Shown piece after piece: positions 9,488 through 17,614 of a stretch of 27,436 bases of DNA. A model generated the notes under the pieces. It saw only the letters and a list, made by a program, of their open reading frames with translations, made no database searches and was not told the DNA's origin. The stretch comes from CAZWAP01 sp964632005. Its GTDB lineage: Bacteria > Planctomycetota > Phycisphaerae > Sedimentisphaerales > Anaerobacaceae. A program made the translations under genes and the position numbers. Location: positions 1-27,436 of the forward strand of contig CAZWAP010000031.1 of assembly GCA_964632005.1 (NCBI GenBank). Direction: 5' to 3'. The first letter of the stretch is position 1; each line of letters opens with the position of its first letter.

Positions 9488-10447
9488 ATGCCAGTTCCGC
9501 AAATTTCAGAGAGCTTTGCCGGCTCGGTGAACCGCATAACGCTTGGTGCAACCAAAGATGACGGTGGTACCAGAACCACCACCATAACGATCGGTGGGGC
9601 CAAGAACGTTGTGTATGGCGGCTCGCCCGAGGACGCCGGCGAAAAGCCGGTAATCGCTATGGATGTGCTGGACGCCGAACCAGGAGACTGGCCAGAAGCC
9701 CTGGCCGAACCCTACAAGGATGTGCTCAATAACCCAGGCGACTGGGCAAAAAAATGCGTCGAGCAGTTCGGTGCAGACCTGATCTGCTTGAAATTCGACG
9801 GAATCCACCCCGACAAGGGTGACAGGGACGCCGACCACGCCGTCAAGGTCACCAAGGAAGTCCTCAGCGCCGTCGGCGTACCTCTTATCCTCTGGGGCTG
9901 TGGAAATGACCAGAAGGACAACGAGGTTATGCCGAAGGTCAGCGGCGCCGCCAAGGGCGAGAAATGCCTTATCGGCGTGGTCGAAGAGGACAACTATAAA
10001 TCCCTGACTGCCATCGCCCTGGCAGACGGCCATTTCCTCATCACCGCCGCCCCTCTGGACATAAACATCGCCAAGCAGGTCAACATCCTCGCCTCGGATA
10101 TGGGCTTCCCGCTCGAACGGATCGTAACCTTCCAATCGACCGGGGCCCTCGGATACGGCATAGAGTACGCGTACTCCATCCAGGAGCGCCAAAGGCTTGC
10201 CGCCCTGTCGGGAGACAAGATGATGGCAATGCCCGCCATCTGTGACGTGGGCTACGAGGCCTGGCGGGCCAAGGAGGCCAAACTGGTAGACGCACCCGGC
10301 TGGGGACCGGCCGAAAACAGAGGCCCGATGTGGGAAGCTGCAACGGCCATCTGCCTCTTGCAGGCCGGCGCCGACATCATCCGTATGAGGCATCCGAAAG
10401 CCGTCGCAACCGTCAAAGATTTTATCTCGCAAGTCTGGAAAAAATGA
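9488..10447 (+). CDS. acsD: Corrinoid iron-sulfur protein small subunit
   Basis: The 319-residue protein is the delta (small) subunit of the corrinoid Fe-S protein, a TIM-barrel partner of AcsC in methyl transfer. Recognisable segments include the N-terminal ITLGATKDDGGTRT, the KFDGIHPDK barrel strand and the DVGYEAWRAKEA region near the C-terminus. ATG 9488 is preceded by GGGAGG at 7 bases. An apparent upstream TTG start at 9473 lies in that ribosome-binding site and is rejected. It follows acsF by 32 bases and precedes acsE by 61 bases. Confidence 0.96.
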   Translation: MPVPQISESFAGSVNRITLGATKDDGGTRTTTITIGGAKNVVYGGSPEDAGEKPVIAMDVLDAEPGDWPEALAEPYKDVLNNPGDWAKKCVEQFGADLICLKFDGIHPDKGDRDADHAVKVTKEVLSAVGVPLILWGCGNDQKDNEVMPKVSGAAKGEKCLIGVVEEDNYKSLTAIALADGHFLITAAPLDINIAKQVNILASDMGFPLERIVTFQSTGALGYGIEYAYSIQERQRLAALSGDKMMAMPAICDVGYEAWRAKEAKLVDAPGWGPAENRGPMWEAATAICLLQAGADIIRMRHPKAVATVKDFISQVWKK

Positions 10448-10508
10448 CGTAGCTCAGGCAAAGAAGTCAAACGACAACAAATCAGTCGGACTGTGGAAGG
10501 GGTTTATT

Positions 10509-11333
10509 ATGATACTGATTGCTGAGCGACTAAACGGAATGTTCACCGACGTCAAACAGGCCATCGCGAACAAGGACAAGAAGGTCATCCAGGACCTCGC
10601 AAAAAGGCAGGCCGAGGCCGGCGCAACGTATCTTGATGTCAACGTAGGAACCGCCGCGGCCGACCAGGAAGGAACAATGCAGTGGCTGGTCGAGACCATC
10701 CAGGAAACCTGCTCGACTCCCCTTTGTCTTGACTCCCAGAAGCCCGACGTTATTGCAGCGGGCCTTGAGGTCCTCAACACCGAAAATGGCGCCATACTCA
10801 ACTCCACGCCCTTGAACAAGAAAAACGACGAAGAAATCTTCGATAGGTACGTCGAGATGGCCGAGAAAGCCGGGCCCAAGGTAGGCATCATCGCCCTGAC
10901 TATGGACAAGAACGGCGTCCCTCAGGATGTCGATACGCGCGTCGCCATAGCCGCCGAGATCGTATCTAAGGCCCTGGAGAGGGGATTCAACACCCAGCGG
11001 CTCTTCATCGACCCGATCGTCCTGCCCGTCAAGGTGCCGAACGCACAGGTACAGCCGGGCAACATACTCACCGCGATGGACCAGATAAGGTACCTGGCCG
11101 ACCCCGCCCCTCATATGACCATCGGCCTGTCGAATCTCTCGCAGGGAACAAGCGAGCGAAGCCTCATCAACCGCGTGTTCCTGGCGATGGCCATATCCAG
11201 GGGGCTGGATTCGGCTATCGTAGACGTCTTCGATAAGGCCCTGATAAACGTGGTGGCTACGGCCGAAATGCTGATGAACAAGCAGATTTACTCGGATTCC
11301 TTCCTAAAGGTCTATGCCGCTACCAACAGGTAG
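10509..11333 (+). CDS. acsE: 5-methyltetrahydrofolate:corrinoid Fe-S protein methyltransferase
   Basis: The 274-residue MeTr enzyme moves the methyl group from methyl-tetrahydrofolate to the cobalt of AcsC/AcsD. It is a single pterin-binding TIM barrel. Visible family segments are AERLNGMF at the start, GATYLDVNVG with the conserved Asp-x-Asn, LDSQKPDVI, and the late IGLSNLSQG. Length is typical for free-standing AcsE. It lacks the cobalamin-binding and homocysteine domains of MetH. GGAAGGGG precedes ATG 10509. It ends the operon; the next gene, fhs, has its own promoter-like site after a 314-base gap. Confidence 0.95.
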   Translation: MILIAERLNGMFTDVKQAIANKDKKVIQDLAKRQAEAGATYLDVNVGTAAADQEGTMQWLVETIQETCSTPLCLDSQKPDVIAAGLEVLNTENGAILNSTPLNKKNDEEIFDRYVEMAEKAGPKVGIIALTMDKNGVPQDVDTRVAIAAEIVSKALERGFNTQRLFIDPIVLPVKVPNAQVQPGNILTAMDQIRYLADPAPHMTIGLSNLSQGTSERSLINRVFLAMAISRGLDSAIVDVFDKALINVVATAEMLMNKQIYSDSFLKVYAATNR

Positions 11334-11647
11334 CCCCTTGTTCTGCCGAAGGCCCCCCAGAGCCCGCGCTAACCGGAGCCTGCCCGGGATCGGCCGCGCC
11401 GCGCCTGGCAGGCCCGCGGGCCTTCCACGGCGGACTGATTTCAAACAGGCCATACAGGAGCTCCCTTACAAGCGGCCTAAAATAGCGAAGTAGCAAAATA
11501 GTGCAAAAAAACAGCCTTGACGTTATAACTACCCCCACGGTTATAGGGAATAATATGTCGCTCCTCGCAGGCACCGTTATTTCACCGCAGGAGCCTTTCG
11601 TAAGGTAAATACAACCCGTTCAAAAACAGTTCAGTAAGGAAGAACCT
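11334..11647. promoter_or_regulatory. acsE-fhs intergenic region with promoter and leader hairpin
   Basis: The first 90 bases are very GC-rich with a 12-base palindrome, GGCCCGCGGGCC, at 11411-11422. No T-run follows, so it is not a clear intrinsic terminator. TTGACG at 11517-11522 with TTATAG at 11541-11546 (18-base spacer) is a plausible promoter on the plus strand for fhs-folD. The leader holds a hairpin with GCTCCT at 11560-11565 pairing with AGGAGC at 11589-11594. No tetrahydrofolate riboswitch or other known riboswitch core was recognised. No gene is seen here. Confidence 0.4.
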
Positions 11648-13411
11648 ATGAAGTTAGACCCCACCAAAATGAAAGATTGGCAGGTTGCAGAAGCAGCCGA
11701 GGAACAGATGAAACCCGTCAGTCAGTTGGCTGACGAGATGGGCCTGCAGGGTGATGAGCTTATCCCGATGGGCCTCAAGCTCGCCAAGGTTGACTATATG
11801 AAGGTCCTCGACCGCCTGAAGGATGCCCCTGAGGCCAAGTACATTGACGTGACCGCCATAACGCCCACTCCTCTCGGTGAAGGCAAGACCACCACCGCCA
11901 TAGGGCTGATTGAGGGGCTCGGCAAGATCGGCAAACGCGTCGTCGGCGCTATACGCCAGCCCAGCGGAGGCCCGACCTTCAACATCAAAGGCTCAGCTGC
12001 GGGCGGCGGCCTGGCCCAGTGTATCCCCCTGACACCCTTCTCCATCCGCCTCACCGGCGACATCGACTGCATCACCAACGCCCACAACCTGGCGATGGTC
12101 GCCCTGACATCCCGTATGCAGCACGAGAGAAACTACGACGACGAACGCCTCGCCAAGAGCAACCTCAAAAGGCTCGACATAGATCCCCAACGCGTCCAAA
12201 TGAAGTGGGCGATGGATTTTTGCGCCCAGGCCCTCAGGAACATCCGTATCGGGATGGGCGGCAAGATGGACGGTTATGAGATGGACTCGGGCTTCCAGAT
12301 AACCGTCTCCAGCGAGGTTATGGCAATTCTCTCGGTCGCCAGGGACCTCAAGGACCTCCGCGAGAGAATCGCCAAGATCGTACTCGCCTATGACAAGAAC
12401 GGCAACGAGGTGACAACTGCCGACCTGGAGGTTGACGGCGCGATGACCGCCTGGATGGTCGACGCAATCAACCCAAACCTGCTTCAGACCATCGAAGGCC
12501 AGCCGGTCTTCGTGCACGCCGGCCCCTTCGCGAATATCGCTATCGGGCAAAGCTCCATCATCGCCGATATGGTCGGAACGAAATTAGCTGACTACCACGT
12601 CACCGAAAGCGGCTTCGGAGCTGACATAGGCTTCGAGAAGTTCTGGAACCTCAAATGCCGGATGTCCGGGCTAACACCAAATGCTGTCGTCATCGTTGCA
12701 ACCGTGCGGGCACTGAAGATGCACGGCGGCGGCCCCACCGTCAAGCCCGGCGTACCTCTGGCCGACGAATATACCACCGAAAACCTCGAATTGCTGGAAA
12801 AAGGCTGTGAGAACCTCATCGCCCATATTGATACCGTCAAGAAAAGCGGCGTCAGGCCGGTAGTCTGTGTAAACAGCTTCTACACCGATACCAAAGCTGA
12901 AATCGACCTTGTTCGCAAGGTGGCAGAACAGAACGGCGCCCTGGCAGCTGTCTCCCAGCACTGGCTTAAAGGCGGGGACGGTGCGATCGAATTAGCCGAG
13001 GCAGTGGTCCAGGCCTGCGAAGAAAAGAATCACTTCAAATTCCTTTACGATCTCGAGACACCACTTCGCCAGCGCGTCGAGCTTATCGCCAGCGAAGTTT
13101 ACGGCGCCGACGGCGTTACCTATACCGATGAGGCACTGGCAAAGGCCAAGGCCCTCGAAGCCGACCCGGCCAGCAAGACCCTCGGCACGTGTATGGTCAA
13201 GACGCACCTGAGTCTTTCGCACGACCCGGACCTCAAGGGCCGGCCTACCGGCTGGACGCTGCCGATCCGAGACATTCTCCTGTACAAGGGAGCAGGGTTT
13301 ATTGTCCCCGTCGCCGGAGCTATCAAGCTGATGCCAGGCACCGCCTCAAACCCGGCCTTCCGCAGAATAGATGTCGATGTCAATACCGGAAAGGTGCAGG
13401 GCCTGTTCTGA
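11648..13411 (+). CDS. fhs: Formate-tetrahydrofolate ligase
   Basis: The 587-residue enzyme makes 10-formyl-tetrahydrofolate from formate, ATP and tetrahydrofolate, the first folate step of the methyl branch. It also works in reverse to make ATP. The ATP-binding loop TPTPLGEGKTTT lies near residue 75, followed by RQPSGGPTFNIKGSAAGGG, typical of the family. The C-terminus (GTASNPAFRRIDVD) is complete. It is slightly longer than the ~557-residue clostridial enzymes, which is common. AAGGAAG precedes ATG 11648. It probably forms a two-gene unit with folD, 67 bases downstream. Confidence 0.97.
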   Translation: MKLDPTKMKDWQVAEAAEEQMKPVSQLADEMGLQGDELIPMGLKLAKVDYMKVLDRLKDAPEAKYIDVTAITPTPLGEGKTTTAIGLIEGLGKIGKRVVGAIRQPSGGPTFNIKGSAAGGGLAQCIPLTPFSIRLTGDIDCITNAHNLAMVALTSRMQHERNYDDERLAKSNLKRLDIDPQRVQMKWAMDFCAQALRNIRIGMGGKMDGYEMDSGFQITVSSEVMAILSVARDLKDLRERIAKIVLAYDKNGNEVTTADLEVDGAMTAWMVDAINPNLLQTIEGQPVFVHAGPFANIAIGQSSIIADMVGTKLADYHVTESGFGADIGFEKFWNLKCRMSGLTPNAVVIVATVRALKMHGGGPTVKPGVPLADEYTTENLELLEKGCENLIAHIDTVKKSGVRPVVCVNSFYTDTKAEIDLVRKVAEQNGALAAVSQHWLKGGDGAIELAEAVVQACEEKNHFKFLYDLETPLRQRVELIASEVYGADGVTYTDEALAKAKALEADPASKTLGTCMVKTHLSLSHDPDLKGRPTGWTLPIRDILLYKGAGFIVPVAGAIKLMPGTASNPAFRRIDVDVNTGKVQGLF

Positions 13412-13478
13412 TGATGCACAAAAACCGGACTCTCAACAGCCCGAACGCAAAACGCCCCCGGTGATTATGGAGTGACCA

Positions 13479-14369
13479 ATGACAGCACAAATTATAGACG
13501 GAAAACAAGTGGCCGCCGATATGCGGGCCGAGCTCAAGCAAGAGACAGCCAAACTCAAAGAAAAGGGCATTGTCCCCGGCCTCGGGGTCATACTGGTCGG
13601 CGAGGACCCCGCCTCCAAGTCCTACGTCACCGCCAAAGAGCGGGCCTGCGAGGAAATAGGTATCTACTCCGATGACAACCGACTGCCCGCAGAGACATCC
13701 CAGCGGGACCTCCTGGCCCTCGTCGAGAAGATGAACAACGACCCTAAGATCAACGGCATCCTCGTACAGTTGCCCCTGCCGAAGGGACTCGACGAGTCCG
13801 AGGTCCTGCTGGCCATCGACCCGGCCAAGGACGTCGATGGATTCCACCCGATGAACGTGGGCAAGATGGTCGTCGGAGAGAAGGCATTCCTGCCCTGCAC
13901 GCCGCACGGCGTGATCCAACTGCTGATCCGGAGCAACGTCAAGCTTGAAGGAGCGGAAGTCGTAATCGTGGGCCGAAGCAACATCGTCGGCAAACCGCTC
14001 GCAAATATGCTTATCCAGAAAAGTCCCACCGGCAATGCTACCGTTACAGTCTGCCACACGCGCACCAGAAACCTCGCCGAGCACACCAGACGCGCCGACA
14101 TCGTCATAGCCGCTGCGGGCAGGCCCGGCACCATCACCGCTGATATGGTAAAGGATGGCGTGGTGGTAATCGACGTGGGCGTCAATCGAGTCGAAGACCC
14201 CACCAAGAAAAAGGGCTATCGCCTGGTGGGCGACGTGGATTTCGAAGCCGTCAAGGAAAAGGCTTCGCTCATCACTCCGGTCCCGGGCGGGGTCGGGCCG
14301 ATGACTATCACGATGCTGCTCTACAACACGGTGCAGTCCGCAAAGAAAGCCGCTGGAATATCGCAATAA
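13479..14369 (+). CDS. folD: Bifunctional methylene-tetrahydrofolate dehydrogenase / methenyl-tetrahydrofolate cyclohydrolase
   Basis: The 296-residue protein converts formyl-THF to methenyl-THF and then to methylene-THF. Family motifs are complete: the catalytic lysine segment SYVTAKERACEEIGI, QLPLPKGLDE, DGFHPMNVGKM, the nucleotide-binding GRSNIVGKPLANML, and the C-terminal PGGVGPMTI. GGAG lies about 8 bases before ATG 13479. It follows fhs on the same strand. The next folate step, MetF, is not in the window. Confidence 0.97.
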   Translation: MTAQIIDGKQVAADMRAELKQETAKLKEKGIVPGLGVILVGEDPASKSYVTAKERACEEIGIYSDDNRLPAETSQRDLLALVEKMNNDPKINGILVQLPLPKGLDESEVLLAIDPAKDVDGFHPMNVGKMVVGEKAFLPCTPHGVIQLLIRSNVKLEGAEVVIVGRSNIVGKPLANMLIQKSPTGNATVTVCHTRTRNLAEHTRRADIVIAAAGRPGTITADMVKDGVVVIDVGVNRVEDPTKKKGYRLVGDVDFEAVKEKASLITPVPGGVGPMTITMLLYNTVQSAKKAAGISQ

Positions 14370-14392
14370 ACACCCTGGACTCGCCGGAGCAA

Positions 14393-14449
14393 ATGACGCC
14401 CAAGCGCAGGACCGAGGCGGCCAGTTTGGCCCTGGGCTTATTTCGTCAT
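14393..14449. terminator. Candidate bidirectional terminator between convergent folD and barrel-protein genes
   Basis: A long interrupted stem-loop fills the gap between two convergent genes. ATGACG at 14393-14398 pairs with CGTCAT at 14444-14449. AAGCGCAGGACC at 14402-14413 pairs with GGCCCTGGGCTT at 14428-14439 with two mismatches. An alternative inner hairpin GGCCA-GTT-TGGCC also exists. T-rich sequence after the stem is short (ATTT). Its position makes shared termination likely, but a pure structural role is also possible. Confidence 0.5.
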
Positions 14450-14461
14450 CCGTGGGCCCGT

Positions 14462-15223
14462 TCAGAACTTGTATCGTAGGCTCAGCATCGTGTAGGTAAC
14501 GTCCCTCTTGGCGATCGAATCATCCATCGAGAGCTGGTGGTACAGGCCCGGTACAAAGGTCATATTCTCCCTGATTTCGAACTTCGTAGAGGCTCCGAGA
14601 GTAACGTACGCCCAGTCGTGGACGCGCCCGGCCAGGCCGTCGTTGTATGCAACCTCCGTGGACAGATGCAGCGGCGCCCCCAGCTCGGGACAATCCACAT
14701 CGTAGCCCACGATCAAACGATGCACCCAGCCGGTGACGTTTCTGAAGGCCTGGTTGACGCCGGCCGGATATTCGTAGTGCGCGATATAGCTGGGAACGAG
14801 CTTGCCGCCGAACAAGTTCGGCCACGAAAAAGCAAATATCCACTCCCACGTCGTGTTGGCCAGCTTACGAGGATGGTCGGTGTAATGTTCGTAGCCAGCG
14901 CTTATATTGTAATTCGTCTGAGCAGGTGTGTCCTTGAACAGTATGCTTTTGAAATACGGCCTGTAGTCGAACCTCTCGGCGTTAACGTAGCCGGATGATG
15001 TCGCATTTCGGTGGGTAACTTTCGTCCCAAAACCCGTACCCCAGAAGTCAAAGTCGAGCGTCTTGAACAGGCCGCCCTGTTGGCCGTACGCCTCGATGCC
15101 TTTGCTCATCCACTTGCTCGTGTAGGTCAAATCGAACGTTATACCAAGTTTCTTCTCTTCGGCGCCCATCGCACCTGCCGCCCATAGCAAAATCACCACG
15201 CAGACAAACCACACTTTTCTCAT
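14462..15223 (-). CDS. Outer-membrane beta-barrel protein, porin-like, function unknown
   Basis: A 253-residue protein with a clear signal peptide: MRKVWF, a hydrophobic core and cleavage near AMGA-EEKK around residues 20-21. The mature part alternates polar and aromatic residues (for example YTSKW, RFDYRPYF, NISAGYEHY), as in transmembrane beta strands. It ends in YKF, the terminal aromatic typical of proteins folded by the BAM machinery. It resembles putative porins of the TorF type, but I cannot assign a substrate. The frame is open 19 codons further upstream; ATG 15223 is chosen because AGGAGC lies 9 bases before it and it begins the signal peptide. It diverges from acs, suggesting shared control and perhaps a role in solute entry. 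Confidence 0.75.
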   Translation of the reverse strand: MRKVWFVCVVILLWAAGAMGAEEKKLGITFDLTYTSKWMSKGIEAYGQQGGLFKTLDFDFWGTGFGTKVTHRNATSSGYVNAERFDYRPYFKSILFKDTPAQTNYNISAGYEHYTDHPRKLANTTWEWIFAFSWPNLFGGKLVPSYIAHYEYPAGVNQAFRNVTGWVHRLIVGYDVDCPELGAPLHLSTEVAYNDGLAGRVHDWAYVTLGASTKFEIRENMTFVPGLYHQLSMDDSIAKRDVTYTMLSLRYKF

Positions 15224-15549
15224 ACCGATCTTGCTCCTGTTTTGTACAATCTCCTTCTTTGGTTTCCTCGAGGGCCGCACAGGCCCTCAATCACAACCAG
15301 CGACCAGCTAAAGACTCGACAACATCTCCAAAAGCTGCCTCAGAGTCAAACGAAAAATTCCTTTTTTTTGGATTTTTCTCTTGACTGGGCTAACACCCCG
15401 CAATATGGTGTTGGACCCATTGTGCCCATCAAGGGTGCAGTTGCTAATCTCTTGGTCTTTACAAGCGAAATATCGAGCGCCTGGCGTGCTACGTGTACGA
15501 GGCGCCGGCGCACAGCAACTTCAAGGCTACGAAAAAAGGAGAGTGTTAT
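15224..15549. promoter_or_regulatory. Divergent control region between barrel-protein gene and acs
   Basis: This 326-base gap holds the start signals of two divergent genes. A perfect 7-base inverted repeat, GAGGGCC-GCACA-GGCCCTC, lies at 15270-15288 close to the barrel-protein start and could be an operator or leader hairpin. A weak minus-strand promoter candidate has TTGACT at 15349-15344 and GATGTT at 15326-15321. A T-rich tract at 15362-15378 precedes the acs promoter. The acs leader (about 15416-15549) has a possible short stem but no known riboswitch. Confidence 0.45.
15381..15409 (+). promoter_or_regulatory. Sigma-70-type promoter of acs
   Basis: TTGACT at 15381-15386 (5/6), a 17-base spacer and TATGGT at 15404-15409 (4/6) form a good promoter. 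It sits directly after a T-rich stretch that could act as an UP-like element. It would give a leader of about 135 bases before the acs ATG. Confidence 0.55.
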
Positions 15550-17532
15550 ATGGGACAAGAACACAAGGCGATTGATTCCCTGATGAGCGAGCAGCGCACA
15601 TTTCCGCCCCCTGCGGAGCTTCAGGCCAATGCCTATGTAAACAGCGTCGAGCAATACGAGCAGATGTGGCGCAAATCCATAGATGACCCCGACGCCTTCT
15701 GGCTCGAACAGGCCAAGAGCCTGACCTGGTTCAGGGAGCCTACGAAGAGCCTTGAATACACCTGGGACACGAAGAACCGCAAAATCGAGCACACCTGGTT
15801 CGCAGACGGCCAGTTGAACGTCTCGTACAACTGCCTCGACAGACATCTGAACACCCCCGTCGCCAAAAAGGTGGCACTGCTCTGGCAGGGTGAACGCGAA
15901 GACGCCGTTAAGAAATATACCTACGAGCAGCTCCACAAGGAGGTTTGCAAGTTTGCTAACGTCCTCAAGTCAAAGGGCCTCACCAAGGGCGACCGCGTGG
16001 CCATCTATCTGCCGATGGTCCCCGAGCTGCCAGTAGTTATGTTGGCCTGTGCACGCATAGGCGCGATTCATTCAGTGATCTTCGGCGGATTCAGCGCCGA
16101 TGCTATCGAAGGGCGTATCAACGACTCCGACTGCAAGATCCTTATAACCTCGAATGTGTCGCTCAGAGGCGGCAAACGCATACCGCTAAAGAGCATCGCC
16201 GATCAGGCCCTCAAAAAGACCCCCACCATCGAAAGCGTCATAGTCGTAAAGGTGGATGAGGACCCCTGTGATATGCAGGAGGGCCGAGATACCTGGTACC
16301 ACGACGAGATGGCCCATGCATCCGACAAGTGTGAGCCCGAGCCAATGAATGCCGAAGACCCCTTGTTTATCCTCTACACCTCGGGCTCAACCGGGAAGCC
16401 AAAAGGTGTCGTCCACACTACCGGCGGCTACCTGCTGCACGTCACTCTTTCCCATAAGATTGTATTCAACGTCCACGACGACGATATCTACTGGTGCACC
16501 GCCGACATCGGCTGGGTGACCGGGCACAGCTACATCGTATACGGGCCGCTCGCAAACGGCGCCACCTCTTTGATGTTCGAAGGAGTCCCTACCTATCCCG
16601 ATGCAGGCAGATTCTGGCATATCTGCGACAAGTTCGGCGTCACGGTCTTCTATACGGCCCCCACTGCCATCCGCGCCCTGATGCGCCTGGGCGACGAGTG
16701 GCCCGCAAAGTACAAGCTCGATACCCTCAGGGTCCTCGGTTCGGTCGGTGAACCCATAAACCCCGAGGCCTGGATGTGGTACTACGAGAAGATTGGCCGC
16801 AACAGGTGTCCGATCGTCGATACCTGGTGGCAGACTGAGACCGGCGGGTTTATGATCACCCCCCTGCCCGGCGCCCACACCCTCAAGCCGGGCAGCGCAG
16901 GCAGGCCATTCTTCGGCGTTGACCCCGTTGTATTAAGAGACGACGGAACCCAGTGCGATGTGAACGAGGGAGGCAAGCTTTGCATACGCAGACCCTGGCC
17001 GGGGATGATGCGGACGATGTGGGGCGACCACGAAAGATTCATCGCCACCTACTTCACGATGTTTGAGAATGTCTACTTCACCGGCGACGGCTGCAGAATC
17101 GACCAGGATGGCGACTACTGGCTGATGGGCCGAATCGACGACGTCGTCAACGTCTCGGGCCACCGCATCGGCACCGCAGAAGTGGAAAGCGCCCTTGTAA
17201 GCCATCCAAAGGTTGCTGAAGCCGCCGTAACACCTATTCCCCACGAGGTAAAAGGGCAGGCTCTCTACGCCTTTGTTACGCTCGTCGGCGGCGTCGAGGA
17301 AGGCGATGAGCTCAGGAAAGAGCTCATTATGCACGTGCGAAAGGAGATCGGTCCGATCGCCACACCCGAGGCCATACAGTTCGCTCCGGCACTGCCGAAG
17401 ACACGCTCCGGCAAGATTATGCGGCGGATTCTGCGCAAAATCGCCGAGAAAAACACCGACAACCTCGGTGACATCACCACGCTTGCTGACCCGAGCGTAG
17501 TCGAGCAGCTCATCAAAGGAAGAGGCGATTAA
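15550..17532 (+). CDS. acs: Acetyl-CoA synthetase (AMP-forming)
   Basis: The 660-residue enzyme activates acetate with ATP and CoA through an acetyl-adenylate. The adenylate-forming core motif YTSGSTGKPKG is near residue 276, WWQTETGG near residue 427, and the C-terminal hinge and lysine motif PKTRSGKIMRR has its catalytic lysine at residue 622. That lysine matches Salmonella Acs K609, the site inactivated by reversible acetylation. Length is normal. The frame is open 19 codons upstream, but ATG 15550 has GGAGAG just before it. The gene starts a likely two-gene unit with the transporter at 17615. The AcuC-like deacetylase and GNAT-domain protein 6-9 kb away suggest it may be controlled by acetylation. 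Confidence 0.97.
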   Translation: MGQEHKAIDSLMSEQRTFPPPAELQANAYVNSVEQYEQMWRKSIDDPDAFWLEQAKSLTWFREPTKSLEYTWDTKNRKIEHTWFADGQLNVSYNCLDRHLNTPVAKKVALLWQGEREDAVKKYTYEQLHKEVCKFANVLKSKGLTKGDRVAIYLPMVPELPVVMLACARIGAIHSVIFGGFSADAIEGRINDSDCKILITSNVSLRGGKRIPLKSIADQALKKTPTIESVIVVKVDEDPCDMQEGRDTWYHDEMAHASDKCEPEPMNAEDPLFILYTSGSTGKPKGVVHTTGGYLLHVTLSHKIVFNVHDDDIYWCTADIGWVTGHSYIVYGPLANGATSLMFEGVPTYPDAGRFWHICDKFGVTVFYTAPTAIRALMRLGDEWPAKYKLDTLRVLGSVGEPINPEAWMWYYEKIGRNRCPIVDTWWQTETGGFMITPLPGAHTLKPGSAGRPFFGVDPVVLRDDGTQCDVNEGGKLCIRRPWPGMMRTMWGDHERFIATYFTMFENVYFTGDGCRIDQDGDYWLMGRIDDVVNVSGHRIGTAEVESALVSHPKVAEAAVTPIPHEVKGQALYAFVTLVGGVEEGDELRKELIMHVRKEIGPIATPEAIQFAPALPKTRSGKIMRRILRKIAEKNTDNLGDITTLADPSVVEQLIKGRGD

Positions 17533-17555
17533 CCCGCTATTTCGCAACCTGTAAA

Positions 17556-17586
17556 CCGGGCGTACGGCCAAGCGCCGTGCGTCCGG
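17556..17586 (+). promoter_or_regulatory. Strong stem-loop between acs and transporter gene
   Basis: A 13-pair stem (two of them G-U) is formed by CCGGGCGTACGGC at 17556-17568 and GCCGTGCGTCCGG at 17574-17586 around a CAAGC loop. No T-run follows, so it is not a classic terminator. It could protect the acs message or reduce read-through into the transporter gene. Confidence 0.45.
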
Positions 17587-17614
17587 ATCCCATCTTCGAA
17601 AGGAAAAACCACTG

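Noticed and set aside
11334..11647. Possible tetrahydrofolate riboswitch before fhs
   Set aside because: Only a short hairpin is seen; the conserved core of the known riboswitch is absent.
13380..14366. Minus-strand open frame of 328 codons opposite folD
   Set aside because: Antisense shadow; folD motifs are complete on the plus strand.
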